This document shows, piece after piece, positions 55,491-64,000 of a DNA stretch of 64,000 nt; within the stretch, counting starts at the first letter, position 1, and each line of letters begins with the position of its first letter. The position numbers and the translations under genes were made by a program. The stretch is from assembly GCA_027924585.1 (NCBI GenBank), contig BSBM01000076.1, forward strand, positions 9,222,001-9,286,000, written 5' to 3'. The notes under the pieces are model-generated. The model was not told where the DNA came from. It made no database searches and was given only the letters and a program-made list of their open reading frames with translations. This DNA is from Larix kaempferi (lineage: Eukaryota; Streptophyta; Pinopsida; Pinales; Pinaceae).

Positions 55491-56205
55491 ATCAGAGTTG
55501 CCTAATTAGTTATATATTTATTCCCTTTCCTTTGCTTGGTGTGGAATTGCAATTAGATTTCTCTTTCAGTTTGTTGAAATAGTTTGAATATTAAGTGTAG
55601 GATTCTTTAATTACAGTCCCTTTTGGTTTGCTGAAACAGTGTGAGCATTAAACATAGGATTTTCCATTCATAGCCTTTCTTGGTTTTTTGAAATAGTCGA
55701 ATGTATAATGCATAGTTTCTATTTGCAAATGTTTTCTTGAGTATTGCGGTTACACCTATGTTCTATTGCTGCATTTGATCGTTATTTATTTATTTTCTAT
55801 GAACTGTTGAAACTGGTAGATGGCATATGGATTTATAGAATGAGAAGATTGATTTCCTTTATGGTCGAGTATTGCAGATTGTGATGATGATTAGGATTTA
55901 ACTTCTTGCAAAAGAAATTTATCTATTTTACTCTTGAATCAATCATTCCCAGAATTAATACCGTAGAAGGATTGTGAGATTTCTTAATCTTTGGAAGTCA
56001 AATTAGCATTTGAAGTTGGATTGAGCAGTGAGCAAAGCATAGGCTTAGTAATTAGCTAGATTGGGTAATTTCTAGTTGATTGATTAGTTACTACATGTTT
56101 ATGCATATATTTTGCTTGATTACCTTTGAAATAACCAGACTTCCTTGGGTTGAAAATTTATGATTGAGCACTTTGTATATTAATTAATACGCAATTATAG
56201 TGACC
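55491..56205. other. AT-rich spacer with short tandem units
   Basis: Three diverged copies of about 58 bases (GGTTTGCTGAAACAGTGTGA type, near 55567, 55625 and 55683) are visible; otherwise nothing was recognised. Part may still belong to the LTR of the preceding element. Confidence 0.5.
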
Positions 56206-56413
56206 AACAACGATGATGATGATGATGACAACGCCGATGATGTTGATTATGATGATGTTGACAATAAATATACTACTAACGATGACAATGATGATGATGA
56301 TGGTGATGATGGTGATGGTGGTGGTGATGATGATTATGATGATAATGAAGATGATGACGACAAAAACGATGATGATGATGATGATGATGATGATGAAGAT
56401 GAAGATGATGATA

Positions 56414-56448
<35 letters not shown>

Positions 56449-57368
56449 GATGATGATAATGATGATGATGATGATGATGTTAAATTTTCAGAATTTACTT
56501 CAATCTGATCTAGGATCTTAACTGAGAGAACAACATCTACAACAAATCTACAGCATATCAATCATGGACACAATAATGCAAGCACAAAAGAGACACAAAG
56601 TTTACTTGGGGAAAACCATAAAGGTGAAAAACCCCAATAACTTCCTCACAGATAGATGGAGCAATGATACAACCAAAATACAAGAGATAGTCTTCTCCTA
56701 GCAGCAGAGCCTCCTCCTCCACAAGTGCGCCACTCTCCACAGTGTGAGTGAGAGAATAGAATGTGTAAAATGAGAGAGACACACTCTTTATTTATACACT
56801 AACTTGACTTGACCTTTACTCAACTAGGTCGGCCTCAACTTAACCACTTAACATAATGCTGACTGGGCCGATCCCCACTAGGGTGATCTAATAACCCTTT
56901 GACCCACATGGCCAACCCCTAATAGGGTGGTCTAATAACCCTTTGACCCACATGACTTATACAGGTCCGACCCCAACAAGGTGGTCTAATAACCCATCAA
57001 GTATAAGTTATGACACTTACAATATAAATGACGACACTTCCATATAGAGGAATAATAACATCTCTATAGGAATACAAACACTTCCGTATAGAGGAATAAT
57101 ACCATCTCTATCGGAGTTCAAAATACATATATGAAATACATGGGTGAAATACATTCCAAAGTTACATATACATCAACAGATGATGATGAAGATGCCGACA
57201 GTAAGGATGATGATGATGACAATGACGACAACGGAGACGACGACGACGACGATGATGATGCCAACAGCGGTGATGATGATGACGACGATGATGAGGAGGA
57301 GGAGGAGGAGGAAGAGGAGGAGGAGGAGGAGGAGGAGGAGGAGGAAGAGGAGGAGGAGGAGTAGGAGG

Positions 57369-57399
<31 letters not shown>

Positions 57400-57403
57400 C
57401 AAC

Positions 57404-57445
<42 letters not shown>

Positions 57446-57600
57446 GATGATGATGATGATGAAGACAATGATGATGAATATGATGATAATGATGATGATG
57501 ATGATGATGATTATGATGAAAACGTCGATGATGATGATGACAATGACGACGATGGCGAGGACGACGATGATGATGATGATGATGAGGATGAGGATGATTA
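56206..57600 (+). repeat. (GAT/GAC/GAG)n array, about 700 bp, split by a solo LTR
   Basis: The array covers 56206-56477 and 57179-57600 and was continuous before the LTR insertion. It is mainly GATGATGAT with GAC, AAT and AAG variants, and a (GAG)n block at 57293-57369. On the plus strand it reads as poly-Asp/Glu and on the minus strand as poly-Ser/His/Ile, all without other content. It lies just beyond the 3' end of the CACTA transposase gene. Confidence 0.93.
56478..57178 (-). mobile_element. solo LTR (Copia-type family S), copy 1
   Basis: On the plus strand it starts TGTTAAATTTTCAG and ends TACATATACATCAACA (701 bp), flanked by GATGA at 56473-56477 and 57179-57183; because the site is a GAT array the flank match alone is weak. 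It aligns with copy 2 (57886-58473) from end to end. A TATA box (TATAAATAAAG) read on the minus strand, near 56800, sets the orientation. Confidence 0.82.
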
Positions 57601-57708
57601 TGTAACATATGAAATAAAAAATGACATAACTAAATAATTTAAACATAATACATTATACAAAAATATATACTCACATATGTCCTACATTCCAACATCATTA
57701 TAATGTAA

Positions 57709-60700
57709 TTAATATTCTTCTTCATCTGTATCATCATCTGGTTCAAAATCGCTATTGTTGAAAGGACTGATCATATCAGCATCATCATCAATGTCATTTT
57801 CGGTTATATATTCATCATCAATATCATCACTGACTACATCATTGTCTGCTACATCATTTGGATGATCAACTTCTTGATCGGATTCTGTTAGTTTTTCATC
57901 ATTTAATTCAATATGATCTAGGATATTAACTGAGAGAACAACATGTACATCATATCAAACACAAGAGACACGAGACACAAAGCATTTCATAGAGGAAAAC
58001 CATAAAGGTGAAAAACCCCGCAACTTCCTCAAAGATAGAATAAGCACCAACACAAAGATCACAAATATGAAACCCCCAAAGATAGATGTCTCTAGCAGCT
58101 ACTCCTCCTCCACTTGTGTGCACTCCTCTCTCTCAACTATGCGAGTTGGATGAATGAGTGAATGAGCAAATAAAGTGGTGCAACCACTCTATTTATACTT
58201 TAACTTGACCTGCCTTTTACCCTAACTGGGCCGACTCCTTAAGGGAGTCTAATAACCCTTTAATTCATACAGGGCCGACCCCTATAAGGTGGTCTAATAA
58301 CTCATTAAATATAATTTACAACACTTACAATATAACTTGCGACACTTGTAAATACAAATGACGACACTTTTGATCGGAGGAATAAGACATCTCCGTCGGG
58401 GATACAATAAAGTACAAATGTAATACATATAATATACAAGTGAATATCTTCCGAAGTTACAAATACATCAACAAATTCTTCATCCGACACATCTATGTCG
58501 GCGTCCAATTGCTCCTGATCTGCATCACCTTCTTCTTAAACATTGTCTTCTTCCTCTGCATTATACTTGATCGACCTTCCTCTTGGATCATATCTAACAA
58601 TGTATCACCAACCTGCTTTACCTGGCACCTTTAAGTAAAACACCTGCTCACATTGACTTGGAAGAACATAAGGATCTGTACTTGGTTCAAGTGCCCTTTT
58701 ATTAACCATGGTAAATCCATTGGCACGCTCAATAACAGTTCTTTTGGGATCACATTCATTCATTCGTATCCTGGACCATTTGACCTCAAACAAAACTATT
58801 TTAAATAAATTAAAGTCACACGCAATTATATCTTCCAAATAACCATAGTACCTATTTTTAGATACTTATGGATGCTTTTCACTTCTAGAGGAAACATTAG
58901 TGACTTGAAAAACTACAGTTATCTCACAATCGAATGTTTTCTTCTTGTCATCCAACTTTTTTATGCGAAATTTATGACCATTGCACCACATAGCCCCATG
59001 GTGTATCAACTGCATCATGCCCGACTCAGTAAATAAATGTATAAGAAGAAATCAATGAAACAAATACATTGATATAATGGGGAACAACGAAAAAAATGAG
59101 CAGGGTAAATATACTTTTGCTTTTATCTTTTAAACCACATGCTAAATCAATTTCCCTTTGTGTAAGTTCATCGGGATATTCTTCTTGATAACGATGCACT
59201 GTTTTGATCAATTTACTAACCCCTTCCCATGATAAGGTACCATAGAATTTTGTACGTTGTTCTATCCATTCCTCCATCCAATCAAGATTGTTTGCAATGT
59301 ATAAATTCTATGTATCCACACGCGACCAACTATATGAAAAAATAACAATTAAGAATTGTAAATTAGCTATCATTAAAGGAAATTAAGTTTACCTTAAAAT
59401 ACTAATGGAATAATAAAAATTACATGAGTATTATATATATATATATATATATGAAATTGGAAAATTAATTGTATAATAAATTAAATCTACACCATTCAAT
59501 TACCTTTCACTTTCCTCATTCTATCTTCCCCTAACAGGACCTCCCCTTCAAATTTGTTAATGGAGTTGATATGCCAAATGCGAGGCAAATTGATATTTTT
59601 TGCCAAATTTGGAAGATACTGACTAATGTACACCATGGATTGATATGCCATATATCTGTGCACCATAGAACTCTAAGGACATGCTCTTTTTCTAACAAAA
59701 TACTTCAATGACTTCAAATGCCTTTCCACCATCCACATTGACCTTGAGTTTACAGGTCTACACAACTCAATCTCCTCAACTTGGTGTATGAGATAGTGTT
59801 ATTGTGCATTGAAAAACTCTGTAGGTAAATGCTTCTTCATTTCACACATTATATGAGGAATTTATCTCTTCCAATACCTAATATCTTCTTTATGGAATTC
59901 TTTAGACGAAAGGAACCTACAAAAGATGCAAGAAAATAACAGTGATCAACCAAATTGAGGCATATATAATAAAGTTCCAAGCTGTAAAACACAATATGAC
60001 AATAAGCTATGAAACAAAGAGAACAAACATTTTCATGCATATAAATTGTTACTTACCTCATGTATTTACCAAGATCATATATAACTTGTTTTATGTTGTC
60101 GTCAAAGCTATATGGGATAGATATAGGTATAACATACTGTAGCAAAAAGAAAATCATTATTTAATGTTTCCAAATCAGAGAGAACAATTACTAAAAATAT
60201 GTACTAAATGGAAATTATATATGTAAATAATTACCTTAATGAATGTATGCCAGTCATGAGTTTTAACATCGCCAAAATCACCTTTTTTCATTAAGATATT
60301 TTGTATGTTCAACGAAAACCCCGTCAGAAACCTTATTTTCTGAATGACCTCTTTTATAGCATTGCTTTGTTGCTCTGTCAATAACCATGGAAGACCAATA
60401 ATTCATTCCCCATCTCTGGCATTGGAAATAATTACACTTTGCAATGCGTGATTGACTTTTGCAATGTCACTACAAATTTTTCCAATTTTATCTTTGTCAT
60501 ACCTTCCATCTAATATCCGCCATATCATTTATGTTACATTCTTCCTGATATCCATTGTATCGAACAAATGAGCTATTTGTAGGTGCTCATAGTAAGGAAA
60601 CCTACTGAATTGTATGGGATAACTCTTCATTCCTTGTGGAATCCCATTGATGCCTTAAATACATTCATTAAACATAAACGAAAACACATTAACAATAATT

Positions 60701-62770
60701 CATGACACCCATGGTAGAAAAAATTCAGTAAAAATATAAAAATCATAATATTACATGTTTATATATGCTACATATACAATTTTCATACCTCGACGATTTC
60801 TATTATATTCCAACTTCCATAGGTGAGGTGTCATTCTTTGTGGTTTCTTTCCATTCTCTTCTTTACCATTGAATTTTGTTTTCTCAGTAGTTCGATACCT
60901 ATGGTTCTTAGGGAAGAAGTGCATGTACTCATCAAACACCTCCTTTGCTAAAATTCTTGAACAACAACATTTTATTCTAGGACCACATAATGGACATACA
61001 AATTTTCCCTTTGTTTGAAGACCTACAATATATATGTATTATTGTTATAGCATCAAAAGATTATTAATTTAAAAAAAAATGCATGATATTTACCTTAAAA
61101 ACAAATAATTTTAACGACGTGCAATAGAAAGTTACATACCAAAAAAATGTGTTAACCCGGGAGCAGCATGAATTGTCCATGCAAGTATTCCATGGAACTG
61201 AAATTGTTTCTTCCCTATTGGTCTGGAGATGTTATACATAGTGATGCCAGCCCATAACTTCAATATCTCATCGATAAGAGGCTCAATATATACATTCATA
61301 TATTTAACTTGGTACTTACCTAATTGATCATTCAACATACAATATTGCGATTTAGTTATGTGTCCCAATATATAAAAGGTGTTCTCATGCAACAATTAAA
61401 CAAATAAATTAATGAAATAATATAATTGCTTTCAAAAGCATACCTGGAATAATCATTGCCAACATTGTGTGATCTCTCTTTATCATCATCCAAGGAGGAA
61501 TGTTATTGTTTATGACGAAAACAGGGCCACATTGAGTAAGTAGAACAAGTCTAACCAAATTGATTGAAACCATCAGCTTCCAATGAAATCCTAACATTGC
61601 GAGGTTCATCTTTAAAAATTGGACATTTTTCTCTAATGTTCTTCAATGCACAACCATCTGCAGGAATTCGAAGAACACCATCTTCACTTATGTTCTTTGC
61701 ATGGTAATCCATAAAATGTGCTATACTTTGGAACCTGAATATTCGTTAAAAACATGGAATTATGAGAATATAACGAAGAACTTTGCAAGGCACCTTTTTT
61801 GTTACTTGATCAATTCGATATGATCTACTAATTTCACATTGTGGGAATTTGATTTTTGATGCATACTATCCATAATATATAATATGATCATTAGGACATG
61901 CATCAATAGTTTGATACTCCATTCCAATTTCTTTCATAATCAAGAATACCTCTCGACATGTGCGTGGTAAATTATTTGAAGGTGATAATAGAAATTCACC
62001 CAACAATCTGCAACATTGACAAAAAAAAATGAATTGTAAACAACATAAGTCATAAATATTGCATATCCCTAATTTATGAATTAATTAACACTAATAATAG
62101 AGGAAAATAGTCAACTTTACATACCTTAGGAGCTATGTGAAACAAGTCTTTGATAAACCATTCAAAACCTTCAAGTTCACCAACAACAATATAACAGATA
62201 GAATATCATGGAGGTTGTCCTCATCCAATGGATCAAATGTGTCTTGGAGAAATCTATTTATCTCATCTTCGCCATTTGTATCAATAACATCATCTTCGTC
62301 CATAGGATCATTAAGAAATCGATCTTTAATATCTTGATCTCCATGTTCCTCACCTTGTGAACTAGTATTTGTAGTATTATGTGGCAAATAGCTCTATAGC
62401 GGTCTACATTTAAGGGGAATTGTCTTTATATTTACAAGTAATGTAATAACATTAGTGTATAATATACAACACATATATTTAAAATGATAAAAAACTTGTG
62501 AATGCATGATCAATACTATTACAAGAAGTATATGATGTAATGAATAACATCTTATCAAGGGATGATATTCATACCCCCCTTCAGCATGCCCCTTCTCCTT
62601 ACAATTTTTTTCAGTTGTTGTTCTTAAAATTATTCTCGTTCGCAAACCTCTGCAATCATTGCAAGGGAAATAACGCTTTCCATCACCCCTCGCCTCCAAT
62701 GTTGCCTCAAACTCAGCATACCTCTTATTATTTTCTTCCCAAGTATATTTATTTGAAATTCTAATAGCCT
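57709..62770 (-). pseudogene. CACTA TNP2-like transposase, multi-exon, broken
   Basis: Read leftward on the minus strand. At 62770-62570 is YTWEENNKRYAEFEA..., then GKRYFPCNDCRGLRTRI, a Cys-containing N-terminal block. At 62387-62133 is an acidic segment (DPMDEDDVIDTNGEDEINRF). At 62000-61400 is the transposase core: MEYQTIDACPNDHIIYYG, then HAKNISEDGVLRIPADG, EPRNVRISLEADGFNQFG and MWP.... At 61395-61132 are YIEPLIDEILKLWAGI and GILAWTIHAAPG. At 60960-60240 is a block with FVCPLCGPR and VKTHDWHTFIK. At 60050-59500 is MWMVERHLKSLKYFVRKRA. At 58840-58530 is VLFEVKWSR, then QVFYLKVPGKAGWWYIVRY. The acidic tail ends at about 57709. This order (Transposase_21 core, DUF4218-like, DUF4216-like, acidic tail) is that of plant TNP2 proteins. 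Stops, frame changes and a solo LTR in the tail disable it. Confidence 0.85.
57886..58473 (-). mobile_element. solo LTR (Copia-type family S), copy 2, inside the transposase tail
   Basis: On the plus strand it starts TGTTAGTTTTTCATC and ends TACAAATACATCAACA (588 bp). The flanks are GATTC (57881-57885) and AATTC (58474-58478), 4 of 5 matching. On the minus strand the transposase tail reads VSDEE before it and SDQEVDHPNDVADND after it, so the LTR splits a continuous acidic sequence. A TATAAATA box on the minus strand lies near 58192. Confidence 0.82.
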
Positions 62771-63187
62771 ATCAAAACAAAAAAACTCAATCAATATATA
62801 AGTAAATTGAATAGAGTATATATATATATATTAAAGGAGATAGAAAATTAAAGGACATGACATAGAAAGTGAAAAATCTAATTAGTAAATGTCCCTCCAT
62901 ATATATGGTATTTAAAAATAGATCATGTATCTATCAAATTCTAATCAACAAATCTATATAAGAATTAGTATTGAGGAGAAAATGAATAGTCGACTCACTT
63001 TATGTATGACCCTACACATTAAAGGAAGCAAAGAATTTAGAAATACTAACATGGAAACCGAAGGATATCAAAAATTCGATGTGTTAAACCAGTACCAGAC
63101 TCTTGAAATCACGGAACGAACAATCAACAGGAAAATTGTTGCAACTATAGCAAATAATTTGTGGAAATAGTACTTAAAAACATGTGT
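62771..63187. other. 5' region of the CACTA transposase gene
   Basis: AT-rich sequence between the first recognised transposase exon and the right subterminal array. It probably holds the promoter and an untranslated exon, but no clear TATA box or start could be fixed. The plus-strand frame at 62925-63170 is not recognised. Confidence 0.4.
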
Positions 63188-63515
63188 TTATAGATCAATG
63201 AGCGTTGCGGTTCCGACGAAAATGCACAACGATCAAATTTCAAAAATAACAAAAATTCAATGACCGTTATTGTGATAACCGTTGACGTTGCATGTGTAAA
63301 TTTTATCATCACTATAGATACGATCTCATGTATGTCGCTATAGCGACGAATATTCGTTGCTATAGATATAGTAAGTTACTTTTGTTGCTATAGAGACGAT
63401 TATCGGGGGCCAGAACATTTTTTTTCAAAATTTGTATCTATTTATCCATGAAAGTTTCGATTTTAATTTATTTGTGGCAATATTTCATGGAACTTTTGAG
63501 CCATATGTACTAGTG
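63188..63515. repeat. right CACTA terminus and subterminal motif array
   Basis: The terminal repeat CATATGTACTAGTG ends at 63515. At least four CGTCGCTATAGCGACG-type motifs lie at about 63312, 63332, 63357 and 63386, plus weaker ones from 63188. The right array is sparser than the left one. Confidence 0.88.
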
Positions 63516-63518
63516 AGT

Positions 63519-63835
63519 ATTTGGACAAGTTTGTTCTTGTACTTATAGATGACATTCTTATTTACTCTAAGAATGAAGAAGAGAATTATGTTCATTTGAG
63601 AATGGGTTTGCAATTGCTAACGAAGCATACGTTGTGTGGAAAGCTAAGCAAATGCGACTTTTACAAAAATATAATTCATTATTTGGGTCACATTATTTCT
63701 GAGAAAGGAATATCGGTGGATCCTGATAAGATTGAAGCCATCATGAATTGGCCAACTCTAAGAAACATGACAGATGTGAGATGTTTTATGGGTCTTGTTG
63801 GTTACTACAAGAGGTTCATGGAAGGATCGATTAAC
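63519..63835 (+). pseudogene. Gypsy A reverse transcriptase, C-terminal fragment
   Basis: This resumes at the same codon region where 26489 left off: YLDKFVLVLIDDILIYSKNE contains the catalytic Asp pair (IDD), then CDFYKNIIHYLGHIISEKGI and VDPDKIEAIMNWPTL, and ends MGLVGYYKRFMEG. After this (63828-63835) similarity to Gypsy RT is lost and a stop follows, so another breakpoint lies here. Gypsy B contains the equivalent uninterrupted stretch at about 38080-38390, which serves as an internal ruler. Confidence 0.9.
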
Positions 63836-64000
63836 TGATTGTGTCTTAAGTTAACTAATTTTAGGATCAGTTTAGTTGAGTTTGGGTCTTCGGGAGCACT
63901 CCAGTGGTGACAATTCCTATGCTAGACCATCTAAGACTCGAATTCTCTTGTGTGATTCGATTTCTCTCCATTGTAACGTAATGTTTTACTATACTGATTA
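63836..64000. other. sequence beyond the last Gypsy A fragment; possible new insertion
   Basis: Gypsy RT similarity stops at about 63828-63835. The following bases begin TGATTGTGTCTTAAG and show no coding match. It may be the left end of another inserted LTR element, whose rest lies outside the window, or simple decay. Confidence 0.35.

Larger units (their letters stand above)
26490..63515 (-). mobile_element. CACTA (En/Spm-type) DNA transposon, 37 kb including nested elements
   Basis: It starts CACTAGTACATGTG and ends CATATGTACTAGTG, a 14 bp terminal inverted repeat with one mismatch and the CACTA/TAGTG ends that define the superfamily. The 3 bp target duplication AGT flanks it (26487-26489, 63516-63518) and Gypsy A RT continues across. 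Both ends carry many CGTCGCTATAGCGACG-type motifs. A TNP2-like transposase and a SET-like gene lie on the minus strand. Removing Gypsy B and the other identified insertions would leave a core of very roughly 14-16 kb. The elements nested inside are younger than the CACTA insertion unless they were carried in with it. Confidence 0.93.
11822..63835 (+). mobile_element. Gypsy A: Ty3/Gypsy retrotransposon split by later insertions
   Basis: This is one plus-strand Gypsy element whose parts are 11822-16051, 18888-20015, 26394-26489 and 63519-63835. The order is 5' LTR, primer-binding site, leader with tandem repeats, gag, CCHC-like knuckle, protease and RT. Each gap is closed by an insertion with its own target duplication, and the RT reading continues across each (KTR then YGHYEF across element X; NSVFSKS then YLDKF across the CACTA element). 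RNaseH, integrase and the 3' LTR are not in the window. The RT sequence is chromovirus-like and close to Gypsy B, but the LTRs differ in length and sequence. Confidence 0.88.

Noticed and set aside
56200-56561. Long poly-Asp, poly-Met and poly-Ser open frames
   Set aside because: They are the frames of a (GAT)n array with no other content; equal frames occur on both strands.
57118-57646. Open frames of 116-157 codons rich in Ser, His, Ile, Met or Glu
   Set aside because: These are by-products of (GAT)n and (GAG)n repeats; several overlap in different frames.
57886-58473. The two family S LTRs as one small LTR element spanning 56478-58473
   Set aside because: The sequence between them is half GAT array and half transposase tail, each LTR has its own flanking duplication, and no primer-binding site or polypurine tract is present.

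Overview
This window is a block of nested transposable elements from a plant nuclear genome, with almost no host coding sequence. It is AT-rich and intron-bearing. It contains plant-type Ty1/Copia, Ty3/Gypsy (chromovirus and Athila/Tat-like) and CACTA elements, with primer-binding sites that fit plant initiator-Met tRNA. Multi-level nesting, LTRs of several kb, old stop-riddled elements and the lack of genes all suggest a very large repeat-rich genome. A gymnosperm is my best guess, but this is inference and nothing here fixes the species.

Layout by integration boundaries. (1) 1-9.17 kb is older flanking DNA. It holds a decayed minus-strand wax-ester-synthase-like (MBOAT-type) pseudogene at about 0.25-1.27 kb, a SINE-like head, a possible solo LTR and a 55-60 bp minisatellite. 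(2) A minus-strand Copia element (3' LTR 9173-9707, then RNaseH, RT and integrase) is cut at 11821 by (3) a plus-strand Gypsy element, 'Gypsy A' (5' LTR 11822-13275). The rest of Gypsy A is scattered across the window by later insertions: (3a) a 2.8 kb Copia-type gag-only LTR element, 16052-18882, TSD AAGAG; (3b) a 6.4 kb unclassified element 'X', 20016-26393, TSD CAAGG, which carries a plant-style promoter, a 5' intron and a long broken coiled-coil gene, itself hit by a solo LTR at 22712-23363, TSD ATGGG; (3c) a 37 kb CACTA element, 26490-63515, TSD AGT. Gypsy A RT resumes at 63519, exactly where it broke off at 26489.

Inside the CACTA element are its own terminal inverted repeats, subterminal palindromic motifs, a minus-strand TNP2-like transposase (57.7-62.8 kb) and, downstream on the same strand, a broken SET-domain-like gene (27.2-27.9 kb). 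It has been invaded by 'Gypsy B' (31148-44774, TSD ATCCC), a complete chromovirus with LTRs of about 4.4 kb, a chromodomain and many stops. It also holds an Athila/Tat-like element (47.7-55.5 kb) with a long extra ORF after integrase, and two related Copia-type solo LTRs (56478-57178 and 57886-58473). Minisatellites and (GAT)n arrays fill much of the remainder.

No element in the window looks able to move by itself. Most internal stops can be explained by C-to-T changes (read on either strand), which fits silenced, methylated DNA. The observations most worth checking are the SET-like gene inside a CACTA element, the LTR-less element X with its large coiled-coil gene, and a possible link between X and the extra ORF of the Athila/Tat-like element through a shared type of upstream repeat.
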